Source: an uncultured Lachnospiraceae bacterium
GTDB taxonomy: Bacteria > Bacillota > Clostridia > Lachnospirales > Lachnospiraceae
Length of the DNA stretch: 20,302 nt
Assembly: GCA_947594085.1 (NCBI GenBank)
Contig: CANQEB010000012.1
Coordinates: forward strand, 1-20,302
Reading direction: 5' to 3'
Under the pieces are notes generated by a model. It worked only from the letters and a program-made list of their open reading frames with translations, made no database searches and was not told where the DNA came from. Below, one piece after another: positions 13,735 to 20,302 of this stretch; position 1 is the stretch's first letter; every line of letters starts with the position of its first letter. The position numbers and the translations under genes are program-made.

Positions 13735-13931
13735 AAGTTACATGGTATGATGAATATTGCAATTCCTGTGGCGCGCAGATCAACAGCTGGGACAAGCGCC
13801 TGTCTAAAACACTGGCCTATAAATACCCATGCTGCGAGAAGTGCATCGCCAAAGAATACGATATGGACGTAGACGCGCTCCGAACAAAGTTTGAGGATAT
13901 CTTCGGGATGCGCCCATGCGTCGGGATCTGA
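13731..13931 (+). CDS. Small zinc-ribbon protein
   Basis: The 66-residue protein has C10xxC13 and C35xxC38 (with C34 next to it), the spacing of a zinc ribbon, followed by an acidic helix (DVDALRTKFEDIFGM). It probably binds one zinc and contacts nucleic acid or a partner protein. The start shares bases with the stop of a nine-codon leader frame. The gene ends ten bases before the next start. Confidence 0.65.
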   Translation: MKVTWYDEYCNSCGAQINSWDKRLSKTLAYKYPCCEKCIAKEYDMDVDALRTKFEDIFGMRPCVGI

Positions 13932-13940
13932 GGTGGCACG

Positions 13941-15143
13941 ATGGCGGAATACAATCTTCTCACGCAAAAACTTCTGGAAAAGGGATACACTGCGGATAAC
14001 TATCCGGATTATGTGTGCCTGGAAGCGGAACGCTATCGGAAAAGTGAAGATCCACTCGATAACTTTAATGGTGGCTTTGTCTTTCGGCGCTGGTGGATAT
14101 ATGAGCGGACGTTCCGGACCCCTTGCGGTTTGCAGTGCAAAGGACTGCTGTGCCATGCCGGAGGGATGATCTACGAAGGGATTGACTGGGTGTTTGAAAA
14201 TGACATGGCAACAATCACCTGCCCGTACGAGAAAAGTAACTGTAAGCTGAAACATGAACTCTTGCAAGAGCATAGCATTCTTCGCTTCTGGTGTGTCGTA
14301 CATATGGTGGACGAAGAATACCGGTATGAAGGCAGCGTGGAACAGATGCTGAAGCTACATGACGACGAGATCTTGCAGAAAAAGATCGGGTTTTCCCTGC
14401 AGCGGCATGGACGGGTATGCGAAAAACAGATGGAATTTGATCGGGATAAGCAGGAATGGCTTATGGTTTACGACCCGAGAGTATGTGCGGGTTTCGGATG
14501 CCGCGGAGAATGTAAGATACTTGGTCGGAAACTGGATACAAAGAGGGGAAACGTCTATTACGATCTGAAGATTACCTATCGCCGGACGGACCTTGACGGA
14601 ACCCTGTTTGAAGGACAGATGCATACGGAGATCACCAAGGGGAAACGGGTATTCGACCATCCGGTCAGTATGGACGTCTGCAGGAACTACGTGAAACTGT
14701 GCAGCAATGAACTGATCCAGCATATCCGGCTGCAGCACCACAGCGAGTTGTTTTTTGCGGAGCGCCATGGGACCCAATTTAAACTGGAAGTCCTAAATAT
14801 CCGAGCGGAACAGCGTGAGAGCCGGGACTTGATGCAGGATCTGAAGGATATCCAGGACGGAATCGAAGTTGTGCACGCTTCGGATGAGAAAAAGCGGGAA
14901 AAAGAGAAAAAACATGAGCGCCGTCAGCGCGCCCAGGAAAACAAGATTACAAAGTTGGAAAGGAAGCTCCTGGAGGTCGGCTATTACAACCTGGAGGAGT
15001 ACAGCCTTGACCGCATCCACGCTGACAAGTGGCTCGGGGAGAAGCGTATCGGTGAGCTGGAGAAAATGCGGCTGCGGAAAGAGAAGGAAAAACAGGAGCA
15101 GCCAGTACAGATGAGTTTGTTTGATTTCATGGAGGCACCATGA
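13941..15143 (+). CDS. 400-residue Cys-containing phage protein with C-terminal clamp-binding motif
   Basis: I do not recognise a named family. The N-terminal half has scattered cysteines and tryptophans (CGLQCKGLLCHAGG near 62-75; CAGFGCRGEC near 182-191) that suggest metal binding. The centre is strand-rich (VYYDLKITYRRTDLDG, about 203-218). A long charged helix (about 300-335, KKREKEKKHERR) leads to a helical end. The C-terminus is QMSLFDFMEAP with QMSLF at 390-394, a close match to the bacterial sliding-clamp-binding peptide QL(S/D)LF. The protein may therefore act at replication forks. A GAGGTGG site precedes the ATG, and its TGA overlaps the next ATG. Confidence 0.72.
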   Translation: MAEYNLLTQKLLEKGYTADNYPDYVCLEAERYRKSEDPLDNFNGGFVFRRWWIYERTFRTPCGLQCKGLLCHAGGMIYEGIDWVFENDMATITCPYEKSNCKLKHELLQEHSILRFWCVVHMVDEEYRYEGSVEQMLKLHDDEILQKKIGFSLQRHGRVCEKQMEFDRDKQEWLMVYDPRVCAGFGCRGECKILGRKLDTKRGNVYYDLKITYRRTDLDGTLFEGQMHTEITKGKRVFDHPVSMDVCRNYVKLCSNELIQHIRLQHHSELFFAERHGTQFKLEVLNIRAEQRESRDLMQDLKDIQDGIEVVHASDEKKREKEKKHERRQRAQENKITKLERKLLEVGYYNLEEYSLDRIHADKWLGEKRIGELEKMRLRKEKEKQEQPVQMSLFDFMEAP

Positions 15144-15730
15144 AGCAGATACCAGGCCAGCAGGACATCTTTACATACATTCAAGAACGCGATCAGAGCG
15201 CGGGCGGCTGCGGATCCTGCATCTGCCGGTACTGCCTCTACTGGTGGAGCAGTCGGTGTCCATACGGCGAATGCTGGGACGATCACCGGGCGAAGGTGGA
15301 TCCCTACGACAAGGCGCATCCAGACGAACCGACGAGGACAGGATGGACGAACTGGAGGAATGATCAAGCGTACTGGTGCCGGGGCGGGGCGTTTTATCCG
15401 GTGCACTACTGCGGGGATTTCGTCAAATATGTCGGTAGCGCAGTCGAGGATTGCGTCTCAGCGCCAGCCCAGACATTCCAAGATGGTTATATCGTATGCG
15501 CGCTCATGACGCAGATTGGCTGTGAGGAATGCATCCGACAGAGTGAAGGACGGGAGGCACATAATCAATTCGATTGCCCGCACATGACCGAGACTGGGTG
15601 CGAGGAGCATATCGCCGCAGTCAGCCGGATGTTGGACGATATCGCCGCAGGATCAGGAGAGGAGCCATGCCGGGAACAGTGCTGCATCGGATGTACAAGG
15701 GTATGCGGGCACCGGTGCGGATGGAAATGA
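15140..15730 (+). CDS. Cysteine-rich phage protein with N-terminal clamp-binding-like motif
   Basis: The 196-residue protein holds 20 cysteines, many in CxxC pairs (CGSCICRYC near 24-32, CEEC near 129-132, CREQCCIGC and CGHRC at the C-terminus), so it should bind several zinc ions or form a metal-rich fold. The N-terminus MKQIPGQQDIF contains QQDIF (7-11), which fits the sliding-clamp-binding pattern. It starts in an ATGA overlap with the 400-residue gene, after GGAGG, so the two are made together. Function unknown; a clamp-linked fork factor is an inference. Confidence 0.72.
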   Translation: MKQIPGQQDIFTYIQERDQSAGGCGSCICRYCLYWWSSRCPYGECWDDHRAKVDPYDKAHPDEPTRTGWTNWRNDQAYWCRGGAFYPVHYCGDFVKYVGSAVEDCVSAPAQTFQDGYIVCALMTQIGCEECIRQSEGREAHNQFDCPHMTETGCEEHIAAVSRMLDDIAAGSGEEPCREQCCIGCTRVCGHRCGWK

Positions 15731-15741
15731 AGGAGGACAGG

Positions 15742-15918
15742 ATGAAAAAAGAAAAGTATAAAACCTGCATACACGCCGAGAAGGTCGGTCAGTATGCAGT
15801 GTACGTGACGCCAGGATGCCCGCGGGCGAGCAAGATTAAGGGACGTCGGGTTAGCAGTAAGGACAGGTGCAGGGAATGCAGGAGCTGGGAGGATAGGGGA
15901 GCAGCAGAGCAGAAATAA
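15742..15918 (+). CDS. Small zinc-binding protein
   Basis: The frame is open much earlier, but ATG 15742 follows AAGGAGGACAGG at good spacing and begins after the upstream stop, so I start it there (58 residues). Cysteines at 9, 26, 43 and 46 could bind one zinc, and the rest is basic. Two 11-base units (GCAGAAATAAA and GCAGCAATAAA, 15909-15930) cover its TAA. Function unknown. Confidence 0.6.
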   Translation: MKKEKYKTCIHAEKVGQYAVYVTPGCPRASKIKGRRVSSKDRCRECRSWEDRGAAEQK

Positions 15919-15949
15919 AGCAGCAATAAAGCAGGAGGGGTGATGTACC

Positions 15950-16369
15950 ATGACCAAGGAGCGGCTGGAGGAATATCGGAGCAATAAGGACGAGATCAAG
16001 GAGTTGGAGTACAAGTTGGCCCATCTCGGCGAGGGTGACAGTATGATTGGGAATGATGTGGTGTTTGACTACAGAACCGGTTTTCCCCAGCCGCAGGCGG
16101 TCGTGGGCGTCGATTGGGAGAAGTATGATAGGTTGAAGGAGATGTATCAGAGCCGGGTGGTTAAACTGCGCGAGGAATGTACGGAGGTTGAACAGTGGAT
16201 CGATGGGATACAGAACGGACAGATGCGGAGAATATTTAGGATGAAGTACATGGACGGGATGACGCAGAGCAAGATTGGAAAGGCCGTGCATCTCGATCGG
16301 AGCAGGGTCAGCAGAAAAATTGACGATTTTTTAAAAAACGCACACAAAGCACAAAACGCACATGTATAA
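15950..16369 (+). CDS. ArpU/sigma-region-4-like late transcription regulator
   Basis: The 139-residue protein has an N-terminal helical, coiled-coil-like half (ERLEEYRSNKDEIKELEYKL) and a C-terminal sigma-70 region 4-type helix-turn-helix. There, RRIFRMKYMDGMTQSKIGKAV and then HLDRSRVSRKIDDFLK (about 93-129) fit the two helices. Proteins of this size and place, last before the HNH-terminase genes, are ArpU/RinA-type activators of late phage genes. GGAGGGG precedes the ATG by good spacing. A strong stem-loop follows about 60 bases after the stop. Confidence 0.82.
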   Translation: MTKERLEEYRSNKDEIKELEYKLAHLGEGDSMIGNDVVFDYRTGFPQPQAVVGVDWEKYDRLKEMYQSRVVKLREECTEVEQWIDGIQNGQMRRIFRMKYMDGMTQSKIGKAVHLDRSRVSRKIDDFLKNAHKAQNAHV

Positions 16370-16427
16370 TAATAATCAGAGAACCTAGCGGAAGCAGTCC
16401 ATGGTTTTCATAAAATATTCTCCTTGT

Positions 16428-16461
16428 ACAAACCGCCCTGCATTCCTGCAGGGCGGTTTGT
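16428..16461. terminator. Perfect 14-base-pair stem-loop, likely transcription end
   Basis: ACAAACCGCCCTGC (16428-16441) pairs perfectly with GCAGGGCGGTTTGT (16448-16461) around the loop ATTCCT. The right arm contains GGTTTGT, but no long T-run follows on either strand. It closes the early/middle region after the late regulator and could stop transcription from either side. Confidence 0.65.
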
Positions 16462-16542
16462 GTTGCGGTGGAAAAAAAGATGCAGGAGCCGCGATGCCTG
16501 TCGGGGAGGGGGATTTAACTCAAAAATAAATTTATAAGTTTA

Positions 16543-16596
16543 TTGAGGAAAATAGTAGGATGACGAATAACCTCAAGAAAAGTAATAATATATAAT
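16543..16596 (+). promoter_or_regulatory. Candidate operator and -10 box ahead of the AT-rich cassette
   Basis: An inverted repeat TTGAGG (16543-16548) / CCTCAA (16571-16576) lies before a perfect TATAAT (16591-16596). The -35 position has no good match, so promoter strength is uncertain. The rest of 16462-16630 is AT-rich without a visible gene. This would give the two-gene cassette its own transcription and perhaps control by a dimeric regulator. Confidence 0.35.
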
Positions 16597-16630
16597 AAAA
16601 TGCTTGCATAAATTAATATTGGGTGATAGT

Positions 16631-16834
16631 ATGAAAACACATATTATAAATATAATACAGAGGAGATTGCATAAGATGCCGGTATCGATATTACACAAGT
16701 ATCATGTAGGATCTATTATGAGCAGTTCTAGCTATGTTAAAAAGAATTCTTACAAAATAAAGAAAAAGACTTCTGTTTTGGGAACAAAAATAAAAAGGGA
16801 TAACGTTAAGAAGAATGTTGAAAAAGTTTCTTGA
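16631..16834 (+). CDS. Small lysine-rich protein of the AT-rich cassette
   Basis: ATG 16631 follows GGGTGAT and encodes 67 residues, strongly basic with a run of K and S (YVKKNSYKIKKKTS, about 35-48) and no cysteines. Base composition is AT-rich, unlike the flanking phage genes. It overlaps the two-TM gene by 20 bases, so the pair is co-expressed. It could bind nucleic acid or membrane lipid, or be a partner of the next protein. I recognise no family, and the reading frame could be incidental. Confidence 0.45.
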   Translation: MKTHIINIIQRRLHKMPVSILHKYHVGSIMSSSSYVKKNSYKIKKKTSVLGTKIKRDNVKKNVEKVS

Positions 16835-17834
16835 AATTACCCACAATATTATAAAAAAGCATTGGGTTATATACACAATAATTACTTTCATCCCCACAAT
16901 TTGGTATTCTTTGGTTTTATCATATTTTGGAAGCTATGTCGGATTATTAAAAGATGAAAGCGGTACAAAAAAACTTACTATACTTGGAATAGTTTTAACT
17001 CTTTTTGTTGTTCTGGTTCCGTTAATAATTAATATTATAATCAATATCTATGCAAGTAAATCAGAGACATCAGAATTAGAGAAATTACATAACGAAAAGG
17101 TTTTTTATGAACAGCTAAATAAAAGTGTAGATGTTATTTGTACAGAAAAGTATAAACGATTACGATATGTTATTATAAAAGAGAAATTTCCTGATGGTAT
17201 ACATCCGAGTATTATCACCTCCCCAGCAGATCAACTTAAACAAATAATGGCACAAATTAATGAATGTTTATGTGTGTTTTTATCTCAGCCTGGAGCCGAA
17301 TATAAGCATAAAGATTTTTTTGTGACAATAGCATACCGCTTTCCACAAGTAAATGGAATTTGGAAATGGGTTGATGATACAGAACAAAGGGGGTTATCTT
17401 TAGAAGAATTATTTCAGGATGATGCAAAGTCTACAGCGCAATATCTTGTCAAGGAGAATAAACCGTATTATTTTAATAACAAAAAGGAAGACGCAAAGCT
17501 TGATAATAAATATATATATGATAGTATAGACATTCTGAATTCAGAGAAAAAAGATGATGTTGGATCGATATTCTGTTACAATTTTCAGGAAAAGGATGGG
17601 CGTAAAGTATATGTTGAGGCGATTTTGTCTGTTTCAACTTATAAAAAACGATTTTGTCCATGTGTGGGAAAAGAAGAAAGCTTTAGAAACCAATTAAAGA
17701 ATACAGAAGACAATATGGTATATATTGTCAGAGATTGTTTCGGAAGAAGGATAGGAATAGAATTATGTCTTCTACTTTTAGAGCATTTACACAATGCAGA
17801 AACTAAAGATAATTATCTGAAACAAACAAAATAG
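16815..17834 (+). CDS. Two-TM membrane protein with C-terminal cytosolic domain, probable moron
   Basis: The 339-residue protein has two membrane segments, about 17-39 and 55-80, joined by a short loop, then a ~260-residue soluble domain. The soluble part starts with a charged helix (SKSETSELEKLHNEKVFYEQ) and continues with alternating helix and strand (for example GSIFCYNFQEKDGRKVYVEAILSVS), possibly GAF-like, though no ligand residues can be named. Roughly 30 percent GC by eye in sampled lines contrasts with neighbouring genes. Two hairpins bound the cassette. The design suggests an independently expressed lysogeny gene, perhaps superinfection exclusion or defence by a membrane effector; this is inference. 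Confidence 0.75.
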   Translation: MLKKFLEITHNIIKKHWVIYTIITFIPTIWYSLVLSYFGSYVGLLKDESGTKKLTILGIVLTLFVVLVPLIINIIINIYASKSETSELEKLHNEKVFYEQLNKSVDVICTEKYKRLRYVIIKEKFPDGIHPSIITSPADQLKQIMAQINECLCVFLSQPGAEYKHKDFFVTIAYRFPQVNGIWKWVDDTEQRGLSLEELFQDDAKSTAQYLVKENKPYYFNNKKEDAKLDNKYIYDSIDILNSEKKDDVGSIFCYNFQEKDGRKVYVEAILSVSTYKKRFCPCVGKEESFRNQLKNTEDNMVYIVRDCFGRRIGIELCLLLLEHLHNAETKDNYLKQTK

Positions 17835-17870
17835 TTACTGATAATGTCTAATTTAAATTGAGCATACCGT

Positions 17871-17902
17871 ATAAAAGCATCTGGAAGCCCGGGTGCTTTT
17901 AT
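17871..17902 (+). terminator. Rho-independent terminator after the AT-rich cassette
   Basis: ATAAAAGCA (17871-17879) pairs with TGCTTTTAT (17894-17902). The stem extends inward through two G-T pairs and a GG/CC to a four-base loop. The T-rich descending arm (TTTTATTA) is typical of an intrinsic terminator. It ends the cassette just before the packaging genes. Confidence 0.7.
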
Positions 17903-17930
17903 TATGCGCGGAAATATGGAGGTGTGCGGC

Positions 17931-18203
17931 ATGGCGAGAGATACTATTGAGTTTGGAATACAGGTACAGCCCGAGGATGAGTCCACAGCTCAGCTATTGG
18001 AGGGCATGATAAACACGGGCAGGTATCTGCATATCGGCAAGGATGATGTTCTGGTGCTGCAGACAACATGTGTGCTTAACCGAGAAGCAATAGAGGCAAT
18101 AGAATCCAAGCTCTCGGAGCGCCTTGGTGTGAAGGTCGTTCTTCTTGACGCGACGACGAAAGTCATCGGAGTGGTGGAGCATGGCACGCGAGTTTTCCCG
18201 TGA
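17931..18203 (+). CDS. Small protein ahead of the HNH gene, unknown
   Basis: The frame is open from 17904, but ATG 17931 follows GGAGGTG at good spacing, so I use it (90 residues). The protein looks like a small alpha/beta domain (DTIEFGIQVQPEDE, DDVLVLQTT, then a helix REAIEAIESKLSERLGVKVVLLDA). It overlaps the HNH start by 23 bases and probably belongs to the packaging operon. I recognise no family. Confidence 0.65.
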   Translation: MARDTIEFGIQVQPEDESTAQLLEGMINTGRYLHIGKDDVLVLQTTCVLNREAIEAIESKLSERLGVKVVLLDATTKVIGVVEHGTRVFP

Positions 18204-18603
18204 CTTCTACAATTCCAAAGCATGGCAGCGATGCCGGGCAGCGTACATTGCATATCGGCGTAGTTGCGACGGCGGACTCTGCGAGGAGTGCCATGAGAAA
18301 CCGGGGTATATTGTCCACCATAGGATCACACTGACGCCGGACAACATCGGGGATCCGGACATCTCTCTCGGGTTCGGGAACCTTGAGTATGTGTGTCTGG
18401 AGTGCCACAACAAGGAGCACGGCAATGCGGCAGAGATTGAGGGAATGGTGAAATATGTATTCGGGCCGGAGGGTGAAGTAATCCCCGTGGCGGAAGGAAA
18501 ACGGCAGACTCCCCCCCTGATTGAGGAGAGATTTTTGACAATTCGTGACCGGCCGCCTACCTCGAAAATATGCACAGGTCATCATAAAAGGGGTGTAGTA
18601 TAA
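18181..18603 (+). CDS. Phage HNH endonuclease
   Basis: In HK97-like phages this enzyme works with the terminase in cutting concatemers. The 140-residue protein has C34xxC37, the H46-H47 pair, N67 and C72xxC75-H-N-x-x-H80, the full zinc-plus-HNH layout. I start at ATG 18181 (MAREFSRDFYNSKAWQ), preceded by GGTGGAG, because the earlier in-frame ATG at 18145 lies inside the upstream gene without a ribosome site. Its TAA is immediately followed by the small terminase ATG. Confidence 0.9.
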   Translation: MAREFSRDFYNSKAWQRCRAAYIAYRRSCDGGLCEECHEKPGYIVHHRITLTPDNIGDPDISLGFGNLEYVCLECHNKEHGNAAEIEGMVKYVFGPEGEVIPVAEGKRQTPPLIEERFLTIRDRPPTSKICTGHHKRGVV

Positions 18604-19047
18604 ATGGAACGATACAGGGTAGCAGATCCAGAAGATATTGAGGCCGAAATGGCCCGCAGGGAAGCTGATTATGACAGCGCTTCCGAGTATTTAGAAAAAC
18701 AAAACAGGATTAAGAAGGAGGCCACCAGACTTAGGCGTCTTTTCTCGAAGATAGACCCCAAAAAGAAACAGCTTGTCTTTTCGACCATAGATGACGTCGC
18801 CTTTATGACCATCACTATGCAGGATCTGCGGGAGACGATCATCCGGGAGGGTACGACAGTAGAATACAAGAATGGTGAGAACCAGTACGGCACTAAACAG
18901 AGCCCGGATGCCCAGCTGTACCTCCAGATGTCCCAGAAGCAGACACAGGCTATGAAGATATTGGTGGACTGCCTGCCGAAGACAGAAAAGGTCGTCCCGC
19001 AAAAGGACGACGGATTTGAGGATTTTGTAAATGGCAGGGATGATTAG
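18604..19047 (+). CDS. Phage terminase small subunit (P27-like)
   Basis: The 147-residue protein is mostly helical, charged, and sits directly between the HNH gene and the large subunit, the standard place of P27-type small subunits. These bind DNA at the packaging site and load the large subunit. Recognisable parts are IKKEATRLRRLFSKIDPKKKQL (about 36-57), DDVAFMTITMQDLRETI and the SPDAQLYLQMSQKQTQAM helix (about 100-117). AAAGGGGTG precedes it. The overlap with the large-subunit start is 17 bases. Confidence 0.85.
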   Translation: MERYRVADPEDIEAEMARREADYDSASEYLEKQNRIKKEATRLRRLFSKIDPKKKQLVFSTIDDVAFMTITMQDLRETIIREGTTVEYKNGENQYGTKQSPDAQLYLQMSQKQTQAMKILVDCLPKTEKVVPQKDDGFEDFVNGRDD

Positions 19048-20302
19048 GTATCCGGCAGACTACAATCCCATACTGGAATATTGGGAGAAGATACAGTCTG
19101 GGGAAGAGATTGTTGGGTACAAGATCCGCAAGACATACAAGAAGCTGGTTTATGATGTTGAGCATCCGGGAGAGTATTTTTACAGCAACAGGTGTGCGAA
19201 CCATGTAATTGAGTTTGCCGAGAATTATTGTCGGCACTCGAAGGGTAAATTCGGCGGAAAACCGGTCCGGCTTGAGTTGTGGGAGAAGGCTCTTCTGGCG
19301 GCGATCTTCGGGTTTGTGGATATTAAAGGCAACCGGAAGTACCGGGAAGCGGTCCTGATCGTCGGGAAGAAAAACGGGAAGTCATTGCTTGCATCCATTG
19401 TCGGACTATATATGCAGGTCGCGGACGGCGAGATGGGTCCTGAGGTGTATGCGGTTGCGACAAAGAAAGACCAAAGTAAGATCATCTGGCTGGAGTCAAA
19501 GCGCATGGTCAAGAAATCCCCGTCTCTGTCGAAGCGGATCCGCAGCCTGGTCGCGGAGATGGATTCCGATTTTAACGATGGCGTTTTTAAACCGCTGGCA
19601 TCCGACAGCGACACTCTGGACGGCCTGAACATCCATTGCGTCCTGATGGATGAGATCCACCAGTGGAAGAGCGGAAAGGCGCTGTACGATATCATGGCGG
19701 ACGGTATCACCGCCAGGGAACAGCCGCTGATCTTTATTACATCTACGGCGGGTACAATCCGGGAAGACATTTACGACCAAAAATACGATGAGGCAAAACG
19801 CGTTATCGATGGATATTTTGACACTAACGGCTATAAGGATGAACGCCTTATAGCTTTTATTTATGAGCTGGACAGTCGAAAAGAGTGGGTGGAGGAAGCC
19901 TGTTGGAAGAAAGCGAATCCGGGGTTGGGAACCATAAAAAATCTTACAACGCTTCGGGACAAGGTTGAAAAGGCGAAAAAGAACCCTTTGTTGGTACGAA
20001 ATCTGGTCTGCAAGGAATTCAACATCCCAGAGACATCATCCGAAGCCTGGCTGACCGCAGAGCAGGTGATGAACCCGGCGAAGTTTGATGTCAAGGAATT
20101 GAAGCCACGGTATGGAATAGGCGGGACGGATTTGTCATCCACCACGGACTTGTGCGCGGCAAAAGTCATATTCCGGGTGCCGGCAGATGAACATATTTAC
20201 GTGCTGCAGATGTATTGGATCCCAGAAGACAAGGTCGAACAAAGAGTAAAAGAGGATCATATCCCGTATGACGTCTGGATTGAACAGGGGTTGATGCGCA
20301 CC
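19031..20302 (+). CDS. Phage terminase large subunit (partial at window end)
   Basis: The visible 424 residues (frame still open at the edge) belong to the ATPase-nuclease motor that packages phage DNA. Walker A is VGKKNGKS (111-118), Walker B is VLMDE (204-208), the coupling motif is TSTAG (237-241), and the nuclease domain begins with GGTDLSSTTDL (D367 being a metal-ligand candidate). The match is to the HK97-type terminase-like family. ATG 19031 lies inside the small-subunit gene after GAGG; ATG 19040 is an alternative. About the last quarter is missing. Confidence 0.93.
   Translation, partial: MAGMIRYPADYNPILEYWEKIQSGEEIVGYKIRKTYKKLVYDVEHPGEYFYSNRCANHVIEFAENYCRHSKGKFGGKPVRLELWEKALLAAIFGFVDIKGNRKYREAVLIVGKKNGKSLLASIVGLYMQVADGEMGPEVYAVATKKDQSKIIWLESKRMVKKSPSLSKRIRSLVAEMDSDFNDGVFKPLASDSDTLDGLNIHCVLMDEIHQWKSGKALYDIMADGITAREQPLIFITSTAGTIREDIYDQKYDEAKRVIDGYFDTNGYKDERLIAFIYELDSRKEWVEEACWKKANPGLGTIKNLTTLRDKVEKAKKNPLLVRNLVCKEFNIPETSSEAWLTAEQVMNPAKFDVKELKPRYGIGGTDLSSTTDLCAAKVIFRVPADEHIYVLQMYWIPEDKVEQRVKEDHIPYDVWIEQGLMRT

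Noticed and set aside
12534..14303. Long minus-strand open frame (589 codons) opposite the methylase and zinc-finger genes
   Set aside because: It is antisense to several genes with clear motifs and ribosome sites, and shows no recognisable domain.

Overview
The window is a contiguous stretch of a tailed temperate phage or prophage (Caudoviricetes, siphovirus-like) from a Gram-positive-type Firmicute, most likely Clostridia or Negativicutes. The evidence is that every credible gene lies on the + strand, start codons follow strong AGGAGG-type ribosome sites, genes abut or overlap by 1-23 bases, and the order is the usual phage order of recombination and replication, then small accessory genes, late activator, HNH endonuclease and terminase. 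The host genus cannot be fixed from the sequence alone. No tRNA, rRNA, insertion sequence, integrase or repressor is visible.

Layout. (1) 1-938: small early genes of unknown role, including a short membrane protein. (2) 1009-1608: a 199-residue protein whose sequence pattern resembles the RAMP/Cas7 fold, followed by about 440 bases without a convincing gene. That stretch is purine-rich and carries degenerate GC-initiated units spaced 10-11 bases apart. (3) 2053-8880: the replication and recombination block. It holds an SbcC/RecF-like ATPase, a Sak4-type RecA-fold ATPase, a DUF669 protein (probable ssDNA-binding protein), a DEAH helicase and a large primase-ATPase fusion. (4) 8854-9115: an origin-like region with a 41-base direct repeat, twelve copies of TGCGAC/GTCGCA, an AT-rich palindrome and a large stem-loop. 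(5) 9136-15918: RusA resolvase, then a train of small accessory genes (ASCH-like, zinc-ribbon and HTH proteins), a Dam-type adenine methylase and Cys-rich proteins. Several of these carry probable sliding-clamp-binding peptides. (6) 15950-16369: an ArpU/sigma-region-4-like late regulator, then a strong hairpin. (7) 16631-17834: an AT-rich two-gene cassette between two hairpins, with a basic peptide and a two-TM protein; this looks like a moron. (8) 17931 to the end: a small unknown gene, HNH endonuclease, small terminase subunit and large terminase subunit (cut by the window edge).

How the genes probably work together (inference). The primase-ATPase acts at the iteron region just downstream of its own gene. 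The DUF669 protein, the Sak4-type ATPase, the SbcC-like ATPase and the helicase process and coat single strands for recombination-dependent replication, and RusA resolves the junctions. The DUF669 protein and the primase share an 8-residue peptide (WEDEIQKD) that may dock both onto one partner. The late regulator then switches on the HNH-terminase packaging operon.

Most worth following up: the RAMP-like protein beside its repeat-rich non-coding tract, the shared WEDEIQKD peptide, the clustered clamp-binding motifs, the origin, and the hairpin-insulated AT-rich cassette.
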